The position numbers and the translations under genes were made by a program. A stretch of DNA of 64,000 nt, from NCBI GenBank assembly GCA_946811695.1, contig OX328126.1, positions 89,058,785 through 89,122,784 of the forward strand, in the 5' to 3' direction. The stretch's first letter is position 1. Each line of letters opens with the position of its first letter. Of this stretch, positions 44,301-53,247 are shown piece after piece. Source of the DNA: Gonocerus acuteangulatus. Its lineage: Eukaryota; Arthropoda; Insecta; Hemiptera; Coreidae. The notes under the pieces were generated by a model. It ran no database searches. It saw only the letters and a list, made by a program, of their open reading frames with translations, and had not been told where the DNA came from.

Positions 44301-47300
44301 TTCATTACTGTTTTTTCTGTGATTCGATTAATTAATGAGGGTATAAAATTATTTCTCACTCCGCCTAGAGGAACTTGAGTTGAAAATGTTACATCTGTGT
44401 CATTCAAATTACTAAAATATTTCAAGACAATATCGAAATATTCATCTCTCCCAAATGAGGAATTGTGTGATATATTAAACGGATCAATGTTTAATGAGTC
44501 GTTAAAAGGCCGAATATTTGAAATATCCCCACCTCTTTTTTTAGAGAAACCGGCAAGAAACTTGGCATTTTTCCTTATTGTATAGAAAACTCTTTGATCA
44601 AATAATGATTCCATGTTGTTGAAGTTACATTGAGGAATATAAAATTGCATACGATGGTGAATTATTGAGAATCGCCCCGCCAAAAGAATCATCAGTGATG
44701 TATCAACAGATCGAGTTGCTATCTGTGAATTAGCAGTAAGTGAGCCTAAAATGTTGTCTGATCTACAAGGCAAAAATTTATTATCAGTTTCTATATAACG
44801 AACGACTGTATTCTTGACAAATTTATCAAGCAAATAACCACGCTTTATGACAGTTTTTTGAAGTGAAACTGTACTTGAAAGTTGTGATAGCTTAAGCTCT
44901 ATTAAAGGATTCATAAATGATTTATTTAAAGGTAGTTTGTTCTTTACAACGTTTACTTCACTCTTATCAGAATGCATTTTCGATCCAATGGAATCTCTTT
45001 CCACCATTTTGCTCCCAGGAGATATAGCAATTATATTTTTGTTACATTCTGTGATTTCTTCAATTCCCTCTGAGGCATTGGACGTATTTGATTCTACCTT
45101 TACTTCCTCGATTATCGTTCTCATATCATTTTCAGAAATTTCAGGAAATTCCTGTGCACCCATATGATTAATGAATGGTTCACTTTTAGCTTGAAGCAAA
45201 AAATCTGAAGTATTTTCTGAGACTTTCTTTAAGTTCTTCACCAATTGAGGATGTTCGTTTAAGGACAATTTTTGAATTCTTATAGTAATTTCACTTACAG
45301 TGGGACGCTTTCTTTTCCTATTTTTTCTTTTATTCGCAATGAAACGTTCCACTCTATTTTTCCCATACTTCAGAATTTTTAATTCCTGTTGCCTTTGTCT
45401 CCTTAGTTTAATTTGATCATACATTGATGTATAAATTGTTTTTTCGGGACCATTTGTCGATGAGGACAGTTCTTCCTGTAATGATTGTCCTGCATTCTCA
45501 GTAACTTCACACGGTTCCTCATTAATCTCAGTTCTAGAAGTTTTGGCTTTTGATTTTCTCCGGTCTAAGTTCTTTCTTTTTTTTGAGTATTTACGAGAAC
45601 AGGAAATTTTTTTTATTTTTAACGGAACTTCAGGAAGGAAAATATTTTTGTCCTCGAATGAATCTTTGCTGCTTTGAGTTATACGTGCTTCTTCTCTTGT
45701 TCCTCTAGTAAATGACCTCAATTTTCTCTTGGTTTCTGTTGTGTTAAAATCAGAAGTGTTTTTTCTTTTTAAACCCAACCTTGATAAGAAATCATATTTA
45801 TTTTGGTCCTCGCAACTATCCCCGTCTTCCAGATTTCTTTGTGGTTCAAATTTTCTGTTTTCATTTTTGGTATTGATATAACCATGCACATCTAATAATG
45901 CGGTTGTGCTGAATCGGATTAGTTTTGAATCTTTTTTTCTATTATAAGAATTGTAATTCATAACAGTTGTTATGTTTGTTCTCGATGCACCATTCGCTTG
46001 TTTGCTTTTGTTTTGCCTTTTGGTTCTATTTTTGTTAACATTAGTAATATTCTTCTTTTTAATTATTCCTTTAAGGGCAGCCTTATTCTCATTTACTATT
46101 TTTAACTTTCTTTTAGTATCTTTACCATTTTCTTTTGTAATATTCTTAGGTAGTTGATAGAGTTCCATAAGCTTTTCTGAAATAGAATGTAGTTCCTCTA
46201 CTAATGACTTATATTTCTTAATAAGCAAATCCTTTTGTTTGTCGAAAGTATTAGGTTCTTTCAAAGTAGACGATTCTTGATATTTAAATTTTTCTTTAGG
46301 AGAAATGTCAGCGCCTGCGTTGATGCAATTTTCGCCCAAACAATCTGTTTCCTTTTCTTTGCCGATGGGGTGAACATTCTTTTGTCTAGTTTCTATTTCT
46401 TTGGCTGTAAATTCACTCGCAACTCCAATACAGGCTTCAGGTTCACTATCAGAACTGATTTCTATGATTTCCGTCTTACAGAATTGAGTGGAAAAGTCGT
46501 TCGAACCTTCTTGGTGTTGGGTGCTGCTATTAAGAGAATTTACCGCACTCATTACCAAGGCGTTAGCTCCCTGAGGCTCCGATCTCCTGATATTTTCAGC
46601 AAACGCATTGGCCCCACAGTTTGGACTAGATTGTCGATTATTACGCTTTAATATTGAACGGGGATTAGGTTGACGACTATGGATTCTAGTATCACTTTTC
46701 GGAGACCATTGGTTTCCCGAATATACTAACTGAACATTTGCATTCACTTTACCGCCATTATCACTTAAAATTCTGTTAAAACATGAATTAGTCGTTTGGG
46801 TGGAATTTTCAACTATTTTTACTTCAAAATCATTTTTTTTATTAGCTTCATTTGGCCCGGAAATTTTTCTGAGATACAATTGTCCTTTGATTTTTTCATT
46901 ATTATTTGGGTTTGGACATTTTTTTATGTCTTGAAGGATAGTATTGTTCTGTATTTTAAAACGTTTGAAATCTTGCAGGAAACTTTGCTGAGTTTTCAAA
47001 ATTTTTGGTCTACTTTCTGACGAATTTTCCTTTAAATAATGTTTTCTTGAACCATTCGTTTGTGTAGACTTAATCAAATTTTGATAAGGTAAATTTTTAT
47101 TCATGTTAGCAAAATTGTTGCCTTCATGAAGTCGAGGTTGTACAATGTATGATTCGATCGATGGTGAAGTTGAGCTTTCAAAACAAATTTCATTACTTTT
47201 CTCTGAAATTCCTTGTAATTCCTCGCTCATTCTTTGTTGACATGACATTTTTATAAGACCCCTTGCTTCGTCATTCTTTTTTGTAGGATTTCCAACACAT

Positions 47301-47563
47301 TTTGGTATTTGTTGCCCTTCTTGTACATCACTTCCACAAAAAGGCCTTTGGTATCCTTGGGGGATAGTAGATCTGGTAAGATAAGCCTTATTCGTAAGCT
47401 GCGGCTTGATAGAATCTTTATCAGAAGTTGATGTTTTTTCATGACATTTTTTTTGAACATAGAAAAGTTCAACTTCACTGGAGGAATGTATGTTGATATT
47501 AGTATCATCATTTCTGTGGGAATCTTCGTGTTTAAAAAAAACCTGTTTTTTACGAGCCATCAT
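31161..47563 (-). CDS. SPOC-domain protein, SPEN/Split-ends family-like, five exons
   Basis: Coding exons on the minus strand: 47563-40612, 34920-34751, 32929-32729, 32645-32484, 31292-31161. All junctions are GT-AG and in phase, giving 7617 bp and 2538 residues. Exons 3-5 encode a SPOC domain (about residues 2378-2538): FIWEGNITFD, ISHKMKLEKHPLDHF, SEYCALLAIP, YLQKRNIAGIV, FFAHIFPSCEF and GHLVIFITSS align in order with the SPEN/RBM15 domain. SPOC domains bind phosphorylated peptides of corepressors and RNA polymerase II in known members. The rest is Lys/Ser/Asn-rich and probably disordered, with basic nuclear-localisation-type clusters (KRKNRKRKRP) and 25-residue tandem repeats. No RRM, normally N-terminal in SPEN proteins, is visible, so upstream exons may be missing or this is an RRM-less relative. 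Confidence 0.85.
32312..32382. repeat. (TA)n microsatellite
   Basis: Uninterrupted TA run of about 70 bp at the 3' side of the SINE family 2 copy. The apparent Tyr-Ile protein frame across it is an artefact. Confidence 0.9.
32385..32480 (-). mobile_element. SINE family 2 copy abutting an exon
   Basis: On the minus strand it shows gtgagtattgttctattatc, then box B gggttcaattccctctaggg, then gtggtagaggcttttctttac, matching the head and body start of SINE family 2. Its 5' edge coincides with the GTGAGT donor of SPOC exon 4. The body is cut short by the TA run. Confidence 0.55.
32484..32645 (-). CDS. SPOC-gene exon 4 (SPOC middle)
   Basis: 162 bp, acceptor TTTGTAG|AGAAAA, donor GACAAT|GTGAGT. 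Encodes SEYCALLAIPYEQSYEKVI and YLQKRNIAGIVRIP. An alternative GT six residues after KRKNKI (AATAG|GTAAAT) would break the phase with exon 5 and delete the conserved YLQ...GI..IP segment, so the longer exon is preferred. A SINE-derived sequence starts right at the donor. Confidence 0.87.
32729..32929 (-). CDS. SPOC-gene exon 3 (SPOC N-terminal half)
   Basis: 201 bp, acceptor TTTTTTCAG|AATTTC, donor ATGCAG|GTAAGC. Encodes NFPFIWEGNITFDKYREIAH and ends ISHKMKLEKHPLDHFKNNMQ. This corresponds to the conserved W.G.L...N and R..QRMRLE..QLE..ARRM elements of SPEN SPOC domains; the second element carries the basic patch used in peptide binding. Confidence 0.88.
33001..33250 (-). repeat. Dispersed repeat with CGTTTCGG motif, copy 1
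   Basis: Shares ggagatcgctg, ttggtgatgcgaacg, a gacgtttcggcttgg / ggcaaacaataaaacccatt block and a 'agttttattaagacacaatg' end with 39955-40345. Both have inverted arms containing gttttattgtttt. It is non-coding, in SPOC-gene intron 2. Confidence 0.5.
33256..34191. mobile_element. CAGGG-terminated TIR element, copy 2 (936 bp)
   Basis: Ends CAGGGTGTGTACTACTTTTT and GCAGTAGACACCTTG, flanked by TTTAA on both sides (33251-33255, 34192-34196). The right arm, read on the minus strand, matches the left arm of the copy at 4476-5164 (gtcatgaattttgaaaccatgtcac), so it is the same family inverted. Interior frames do not encode a recognised transposase. It lies in SPOC-gene intron 2. Confidence 0.7.
34751..34920 (-). 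CDS. SPOC-gene exon 2
   Basis: 170 bp, acceptor ATTGCAG|AATTAG, donor GAAAAT|GTAAGC. Encodes (E)LVENLMSAIRPAVVNLPNEF and a linker rich in S, K and G. A SINE family 2 copy begins only ~33 bp upstream of the acceptor within intron 1. Confidence 0.85.
34953..35165 (+). mobile_element. SINE family 2, fullest copy
   Basis: tRNA-like head with ggcgagagcacttaacac and box B gggttcgattcccac, then ggtggcttttctttag, an A-rich stretch, catcagcctggctagaaaag and ggtaacctacagataaccc with a TAAATAAA-type tail. The head resembles a type II (Leu/Ser-like) tRNA in spacing, but the assignment is tentative. Intron 1 of the SPOC gene, antisense to it. Confidence 0.7.
35465..35554 (+). CDS. Candidate small first exon, acidic/Ser-rich
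   Basis: ATG at 35465 opens MSDKVEDSDDSMAPVYEPPR then NVLSESSSDSS and meets TCATCAG|GTAATCC. It could be the first coding exon of a gene whose 3' part is the frame at 38239-38628. The Merlin-split SINE lies between them. Not recognised on its own. It is on the strand opposite to the SPOC gene, inside that gene's intron 1. Confidence 0.25.
35836..36086 (+). mobile_element. hAT-type MITE, copy C (251 bp)
   Basis: Ends CATGGGCGTATACAG and TATATACGCCTATG, with an exact 8-bp duplication ATTAATCA (35828-35835, 36087-36094). Colinear with copies A and B. Intron 1 of the SPOC gene. Confidence 0.85.
36363..37546 (+). mobile_element. Merlin DNA transposon (1184 bp), near-complete
   Basis: Terminal inverted repeats of ~50 bp start GGGTCTTTTGTA and differ at about one position between ends. 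An exact 8-bp duplication ATTAATTT (36355-36362, 37547-37554) flanks the element. Merlin elements (related to bacterial IS1016/IS1595) make 8-9 bp duplications and encode one DDE transposase, as here. The high TIR identity suggests a fairly recent insertion, but the transposase frame carries one stop, so this copy is probably inactive by itself. Confidence 0.9.
36508..37395 (+). pseudogene. Merlin (IS1595-like) transposase with one in-frame stop
   Basis: The open frame runs from 36508 to TGA at 37294-37296 (262 codons). The same frame continues without another stop to TGA at 37393-37395, adding about 32 codons of typical C-terminal sequence (CEFVWRRRYEKEDLF). An N-terminal zinc-ribbon-like part contains WKCNRTGCKKGISI followed by the KGTWFENSKIPL region. 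Catalytic Asp in VEIDETCFSRRKY, Asp in TIFSDCWKSY and Glu in RIESLWARLKRR form the DDE triad. Only one nonsense change appears, after the catalytic residues, so a truncated product could still contain the core. Flanking TIRs and target duplication confirm the context. Confidence 0.88.
38239..38628 (+). pseudogene. C-terminal fragment of a transposon-associated ORF (DUF7869-like, tentative)
   Basis: The frame has WDQDFAIIEKFKQYKP, DIFVLDDWMEMVKKSKKR, KWLKISW-type FEWLKISWLRLEK and DVKRKNR. I recall this arrangement (short C-terminal domain with ...DF..IEK......V..P.DW..., W.KI.W.R.EK...) from a repetitive family of uncharacterised arthropod proteins. The name is a memory-based guess and no function is asserted. 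The N-terminal part is missing or spliced from upstream; the Met at 38239 is not necessarily a start. It sits in SPOC-gene intron 1, opposite strand. Confidence 0.4.
39227..39722. repeat. Possible MITE with GGGACAGTCCCGG-type palindromes
   Basis: Approximate inverted ends gcttgccatatttttgg / atgtatggcatatcc, with internal taaaccgggacac and accgggacagtcccggtcaa. The ends are poorly matched and no target duplication was confirmed. Confidence 0.35.
39955..40345 (+). repeat. Dispersed repeat with CAAAACATCGG motif, copy 2
   Basis: Relative of 33001-33250. It starts gggaggagatcgttgacc and ends gaacccagacaatttttac. The two ends are partly inverted copies (aaattgtcaaggttc / gaacccagacaattt), so it is a degenerate foldback. 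It contains ggcttgaatttcaagtc and tcggcaaacaataaaaccc. SPOC-gene intron 1. Confidence 0.5.
40612..47563 (-). CDS. SPOC-gene exon 1 (giant exon)
   Basis: 6952 bp, 2317 codons plus one base, ending GGAAGAG|GTAATT. Starts MMARKKQVFF. The same frame is open upstream only to a TAA about 90 bases before the ATG, so either translation starts here or a splice acceptor near 47599 joins an upstream exon. Residues are polar throughout; coiled or folded domains are not evident except possible helices in the middle third (about residues 950-1500). The frame reads on 56 bp past the donor to a stop, but that tail is a G/L/F-rich intronic artefact. Confidence 0.85.
41867..42841 (-). repeat. 13 x 75-bp coding tandem repeat in the SPOC gene
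   Basis: Thirteen head-to-tail 25-residue units cover protein residues ~1575-1899, based on SESMNDSTRPDIADMDREGL then NEVSI or NKDII. Most units differ at a few positions; the last (SLSMNDCTIPDIPDLG...) is the most diverged, and weaker 26-residue relatives continue beyond it. The 75-bp period keeps frame, so unit number can vary without breaking the protein. Acidic and Ser/Thr-rich. Open frames on the opposite strand here are by-products of the period. Confidence 0.92.
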
Positions 47564-48362
47564 GCAATGTGACTTCCTTTCCTTCCGCTCTTTAGTGATC
47601 TTAAAGTATTCAGAAAGAGAAAGATGGTAAGGAATCGAAGAATAAATCTCTTATGATTCCAGGTTGTAAAAATATTATCCAGCAATGAAATTTCAACTTT
47701 TTTCCTCTGATTCAATTTGACAGCTGTGGTTCACTCCATATGCGTGGTGAAAATCACTTCTTCAATTTCATCTTGATCTTTACAGTTTTCTCTCGTCAAG
47801 TTCCATAATCGTCATAATTTCATCCTGCAAAATTTAAATGAATTAAATTTAAATTAAACAGTTTTATGCAAGAGAATAAAAATTTTCAAATATTATTTCA
47901 AAAGCCCACGGACAGTTAGTTCCAAGAATTATTCTTGGAAGCAGTGGGGGAGGGCTTGACCCTCGTACAAAAACAGTTGGCAAGCTCAAAAAAACCATCA
48001 AATACCAGTAAAACAAACAAAGTGAGCCTTGTAGACATATTATAGTAATAATACTCTAATTAGTTCTATATATATAATAGCTGTTACCCGGTGTGCCATA
48101 CTACACCTACTTTATATTAGAAGAAGAAAACATTATTTAATCAAATAATAAAGTGGGCTGCTCTACTTTATTGGATTACTGGAGACACAGCATTCTGATT
48201 ATTCCTCAAGGCATTCATTTATATTTTGATATTTTTTTTCTTCAATAGTTCTTGGGCATCAGAAATTAAAAAAAAAAAAAAAATAGGTCTAAAAAAGAGG
48301 GGTAAGGAAGTAAATAAATAAGCCAGGTATTGATTAGAGTTGGGGGAAGTAGGAGTCGGGAG
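47564..48362. other. Upstream flank of the SPOC gene
   Basis: On the minus strand a possible acceptor (ctttctgaatactttaag) ends at 47600, before in-frame codons leading to the ATG. A candidate 41-bp exon lies at 47784-47824 (tttgcag|GATGAAATT ... GAAAACT|GTAAAG). Its only open frame does not join the main frame in phase, so it would be 5' UTR. Otherwise nothing recognised. Confidence 0.35.
47784..47824 (-). other. Candidate non-coding 5' exon of the SPOC gene
   Basis: Bounded by AATTTTGCAG on the 5' side and GTAAAG on the 3' side (minus strand). No conservation data. Proposed only because the main exon has an acceptor-like sequence upstream of its ATG. Confidence 0.25.
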
Positions 48363-48711
48363 TGTAATGACTGGTGGCTGGCTTGACCACTGGGGACATC
48401 GAGACGGCGGCTTCGTACTTTGTCCAGAGAGAGAGAGCTCGAGCAGGTAGCTAGGTCCTTGATCCTGAGTGCATGGCTGGATGGTTGCTGGAACGCCGGT
48501 TGCTTGGTCCTGAATGCATGGCTGGCTGGAGTCTGGTCTTGAGAGAGCTGAAGTGTCCTGGAGAGAGCGCAGGATCGGAATGTGTTCTGGCCAGCAGGAA
48601 TGCCCCTAGTCATAGGCCGAGGTCGGGGAAGCTCAGCTGAGCGCTCGTTCCTATTGGCTGTTCCTGGTGGCTTCTCATTGGTCACCAGTGGTCACCTGTC
48701 CAGTCATTACA
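48363..48711 (-). mobile_element. Candidate solo LTR-like element (349 bp)
   Basis: Begins TGTAATGACTGG and ends CCAGTCATTACA, 12-bp inverted ends of LTR type (TG...CA). It is markedly GC-richer than its surroundings. On the minus strand, two CCAAT boxes (gaccaatgagaag, agccaataggaac) precede the middle, as in a promoter. No matching flanking duplication was seen (gtcgggag versus tctccaca), which weakens the call. The left arm of the giant palindrome starts immediately after it. Confidence 0.4.
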
Positions 48712-49499
48712 TCTCCACATGAACAGAAAACAGCCTGTTGATCTAGGTTCCTCAGATCAGTCCAGCTTGCACCTATGCAACCACACCAGCGCCCCATTGG
48801 TAACATAGGGTAGATCCAATATGCCATTGATGTAGATCCATTATGCCCAGAATCTTCCAACCACTTCCCGACTCGACTGGTAGCAATTATGTATGATTAC
48901 ATACGACAAAGAAATGATGAGAAGGCCTCCAAGGTATATCTTTCTTTTATTAGACAAAATTTTTTTTAGGTCCTCGGTGTCCTGTTAACAACCATCAAAC
49001 CCGAATAATTGAAATGCAATCAATCAAGTCATCTTAGATCAGTCGAAAACCGAATAATTGAAATGCAACCAATCAAGTCACCTTAGATCAGTCATACAAT
49101 AACAAAACTATTGAACAAATTAAATCAAAATAAAATATCATATAATAAAAGCCTATGCTAAAATTTAAAAGCCTTTAGTTTATTAAAATTACCCTTAGGT
49201 GGAAAACTGTAAATACATTGACAAATATTAATTGAACAAACAATAAACAAAAACTATGTATGAAATTCATTTTATGAATAATCCCAAGAAAGAAAAATTC
49301 TCACCCATCTTATATAGCCCAGCAAAAATTACCTGGGTATTCTTCTGACTGTTCTGGCTTTCTAACGGAGCTATGTGGGCAGGCTGGGGTTTGGGCATGT
49401 TTATGCATGCCTCGTCGCCATTTGAACTCTTCTACTGGGGTATCATAGAGCCCCTAGTACTTAGTTTTCTGTATACCCTAAATGTGTGATTGTAGTCAA

Positions 49500-49640
49500 G
49501 GGTGGACAAAAATTAGCGATCCCTAAAAGCTGATACCTCAGCACTAATTTAGCGCTACCGCATAAGCCCAGTGCTAAATATTAGCGCATAGCGACAGAAG
49601 GGCGCTAATTTATTCATGATATGTTTAAATATCGTGGTAG
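49500..49640. repeat. 'attagcgctaa' segment, three related copies
   Basis: A stretch with gtggacaaaaattagcgatc and tagcgctaccgcataag occurs here, inverted at about 51250-51380 as expected for the palindrome arms. A third, extra copy lies in direct orientation at about 49990-50090 (gagcgaaaattagcaatcgc). The third copy is not explained by the arm symmetry. Confidence 0.5.
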
Positions 49641-50099
49641 CTAATTAGCTTTAGCTATAGGTACAACTACAAAATTTTGTCATCTGAAACTTCACTTACG
49701 GTTTTCTTTGCCCCTCTTCCAGCCATGTTGAATCCATGAAGCAACACACCGCGGTCCAAGCCGACTCGTCATTCCATTGTTGCGCCGAGTCGGCTTTATT
49801 GCCGACTGGCGGCAGCTCATTTCGTCTGTTTCTACCTGAAAAGACAAAAACAGTGGACTCGGCCGAAACCGCTGTGTGTGTCTTTAGCCTTAGGACTCCA
49901 AACCTATATAAATAGCTGCCATGAAATTAGAAAAGGAAAATATGGCATGTTGCGGTACCTCGATTAGAAGATCAGAAGGGAAGTCTGCACCCAGGGTTGA
50001 GCGAAAATTAGCAATCGCTAAAAGCTAATACCTCAGCGCTACTGTCTAAACGCAGTGCTAAAAATTAGCGCTTGGCGTCAGCAAGGTTCTAACCCGCTA

Positions 50100-51130
50100 C
50101 TGAACTTCCAGGAGCATTCTAGCTCACTTCTGTTCCACTTCCGCTTCGCTCTAGTGAACTTCTGATCAAACCTGGTCACTGTGGACCCCTGCTTCCAGTC
50201 GACCCCTGTTACACTTGGGTAGCTCAGGGTCGAGCTGGCTCAATTCCGATAACTCGTGGACACTGGAAACTTTCCTTCCACTTCTTAATCTAGGTTACTT
50301 CCTGACCGTCTCCATCAATTCTGCGACACTATTCAAAGTCGGGTCAAACTGGGTCAATTCAGGTTTCTCATAATTACTTTTTGGACGCTATATTTATCCC
50401 GGATCCAATTCCGGGAGGATTTGGACAACTTCGGGCCTCTCGTGATCTCTTTATGATGACTTCTGGATGTATCTGGGCCACTTCCAGATTACTTCTGGGT
50501 CACTATAGTCTTCCGTGTGTAGTTTCCAGGTGGGTCTTGGCCACTTTATGGTGCTTCTGGTTTCTCAAAATGGCTTCTGGGTCACAATATTCATCACTGG
50601 GTCGTGCCCGGGTGGATTTGACCTACTTTTAAATAATTCTGGTTTACTCCCGCCTTATTTCTAGTATCTCAAAAGGACCGGAATATATGGTTTCTGGGTC
50701 ACCATATTCATCTCTGTGCGTCTTCCGGTTAAATTTGTCACATCCGGTCAATCATGAGAGCTCGGAAGACCCATAGGTCCATCCGGAAACGACCCAGGGA
50801 TGAATATAGTGACCCAGAAGTAAACATTAGAGACCTGAAGTAACCCAGGTGAGAATCGGAAGTACCCAAATGTGAATCTGATCTAACCGGAAACATCAGC
50901 AGGATGAATGTGTCCCGGAAGTAATTTTGAGAGACCGGAATTGACCTAGGTTAAGAAGAGGATAGAGTGGACGGAAAGTGCGCCTGTGTCTGTGAGTGAA
51001 CGGAAGTGAGCCAGATCGAACCGGAATTAACCTGGCTGGTGAGCCAGGGAGAGGTATGAGTCGACTGGAAGTGATCCAGAGTGACACAGATGGGATCGGA
51101 AGTTATCTAGATTGAAGCGAAAGTAGAACA
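50100..51130. repeat. Degenerate array of CCGGAAGT/ACTTCCGG-type motifs
   Basis: About 1 kb in which cttccggtt, acttctgggtcac, gaccggaagt, ccggaagtaa and similar steps recur every 20-60 bp. The motif reads one way left of ~50755 and the complementary way to the right (atattcatctctg near 50705 versus gggatgaatat near 50800). CCGGAAGT is the consensus core of ETS-family factors, but here it may simply be the repeat unit. Locally GC-rich; no gene. Confidence 0.6.
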
Positions 51131-52165
51131 GGGTGGACTTGTGCGGGATGGAAGAGGGGCAGAGGAAACCGAAAGTGAATTTTCAGATGACAAAATGTAG
51201 TTGTAACTATAGCTAAAGCTAATTAGCTACCACGATATTTGAACATTTCATGAATAATTTAGCGATTAGCGCCCTGCTGTCGCTATGCGATAATATTTAG
51301 CACTGGGTTTATACGGTAACGCTAAATTAGCGTTGGGGTATCAGTTTTTAGCGATCACTAATTTTTGTCCACCCCTGACTGCAAACACACAATTAGGGTA
51401 TACAAAAAACTAACTTACATGGGATCCATATCCAATAGGATTGGAAATCTCTTGGGATTAAGATGGATACCTTGACTTCAAAGTACTTTGAGGCTGCTAG
51501 CAGAAATGGAAGACCTAAAGATCTTGACTTCACAAAAGTGTTCAAATGGCAGACGACGAGGCATGCATAAACATGTCCGAACTCCAGCCTGCCCCACATA
51601 GCTCCATGAGAAGGCCAGAACAGTCAGAAGAATACCCGAGTAATTTTTACTGGGCTACATAACATGGGTGAGGATTTTTCTTTCTTGGGGGTATTCATAC
51701 ATAGTTTTTATTTATTGTTTGTTCTATTAATATTTGTCAATGTATTTAAGGTTTCCACCTAAGGGTAATTTCAATAAACTAAAGGCTTTTGAATTTCAGC
51801 ACAGGCTTTTATTGTATGTTATTTAATTTGTTCAATAGTTTTTTTACTGTATGACTGATCAAAGGTGACTTGATTGATTGCATTTCAATTATTTGGTTTT
51901 GATGGTTGTTAACAGGACACCAAGGACCTAAACAATATTTTGTTTAATAAAAGAAATATATACCTTGGAGGCCTTCTTTCTGATCATTTTTTTTTGTCCT
52001 ATGTGATCATACATAATTGTCACTAGTTGAGTGATTGATCTACATCAATGGCATATTGGATCTACTCTATGTTACCAATGGGGCATTGGTGTGGGTTGCG
52101 TAGGTGCAAGCTGGACTGATCTAAGGAACCTAGATCAACAGGCTGTTTTCTGGGCACTGATGCTA

Positions 52166-53135
52166 TGAGGTCCACTCTCACAAAGGTGATGGAACTATTA
52201 CTCAACCTGTGACCTCTACGCCCAGAAGTGGAGAGTCAGCCATAAGATCTGCCTACAATAATAAAGCACAGAATCTCTTAATTTCAACACCCTGTGGAGG
52301 ACAAAAAAACAATGACCTTCGAAAATAAGAAATTGGCTACGCTGCAGGTGCCAATGGAACATATGTCATTTTCTTTCAGCACTGATAGGAAGTTGGAGGT
52401 CATCCTGGCAGGCAGAAACACCAAGCAGGTTCAGCTGGCTACCTTTCCAATCAGTGAAGTACACAGCTTCACAGACAAATCCAAAACATCAGAATGACTT
52501 GTAGGTGGAGTGTGGCTGGCAAGCAGAAAAGCATTGAGGACTCTTGTTAGGAAACCTCCCTATCGTCTTGCAGGCAGAAGTATTGGTATAAGGATATGTG
52601 CAGGGAGCCTGCTATGAAACAGCACTTTCCATGCCAATGACAACATACAAACATTTGGCTGAGCAGGGATACTAGGTCTCAAGGAGGCCTGCACTAGATC
52701 CAGAATAGTGGACGCTATCAGGTATACGTAGGATCTAATAGCTAATGATAACCGGGTCAAGCTAACCTCGGTGCTGGTCACTCAGGCCTCCTTGAAAAAA
52801 GTCCGTCACGCAGGAGCTGCATAACTAAGCACTTTCCTCAGAATTTGGGTAGTGTAGACTGCTTTCCAGAACAATTTGCTTAAAATATCCTACATAAATA
52901 AAATAAAAACATGAATAGTTCTCTTTTAATTTTGTAATGAGTAACTGATAAATTATTAATTTGCTTCCAGAGTTATGTTTACACATAGTACCTACTGCAC
53001 TACGTAATAAATACAAAAAACCTCTTATTATCGTATTTTGATCTAACGCAGGAACCGGATACAGTCCCTCTAGCGCTCCTTGCGGCGCCTTTGTGAACCT
53101 ATGTCTGGCTGCCTTTTCTATTGAAATATATTACA
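52166..53135. other. Moderate-GC stretch, no gene recognised
   Basis: Short open frames (for example 52294-52497) match nothing I know and lack splice or family support. Composition differs from the AT-rich flanks, hinting at decayed transposon interior. Confidence 0.4.
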
Positions 53136-53247
53136 AAGTAAACCCCCCGATTCATCTCATTTTTACAACACTTCTTTCTCATGAGTTACCCACGACGTAT
53201 ACCGCGTTTCGTTACAATAAAGCAGAAATTACGACCAGTATGAGTAT
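53136..53247 (+). repeat. Stray unit of the ~145-bp repeat
   Basis: agtaaaccccccgattc...atttttacaacac...gtttcgttacaataaagcag matches the units at 55600-56180, but this copy stands alone and is cut off by the 53248 hairpin. Confidence 0.55.

Larger units (their letters stand above)
48712..52165. repeat. Giant palindrome, ~3.45 kb with ~1-kb arms
   Basis: Left arm about 48712-49740, right arm about 51140-52165. Matched pairs include gaacagaaaacagcctgttg / caacaggctgttttctggg, ccattggtaacatagg / ctatgttaccaatgg, gaaggcctccaaggtatat / atataccttggaggcctt and cagaagaatacccg / gggtattcttctg, in mirror order. Arms are diverged by substitutions and small indels. The centre holds the CCGGAAGT-like array. 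No recognised protein. It may be a very large foldback transposon or an old inverted duplication. Confidence 0.75.

Noticed and set aside
47784..47824. Coding joining of this candidate exon to the SPOC ATG exon
   Set aside because: Its only open frame leaves two bases, which does not match the phase of the acceptor at 47599, so coding continuity is not supported; kept only as a possible UTR exon.
48266..48685. 139-codon minus-strand frame
   Set aside because: Covers the GC-rich LTR-like segment and ends in a poly-Phe stretch from poly-A; no domain recognised.
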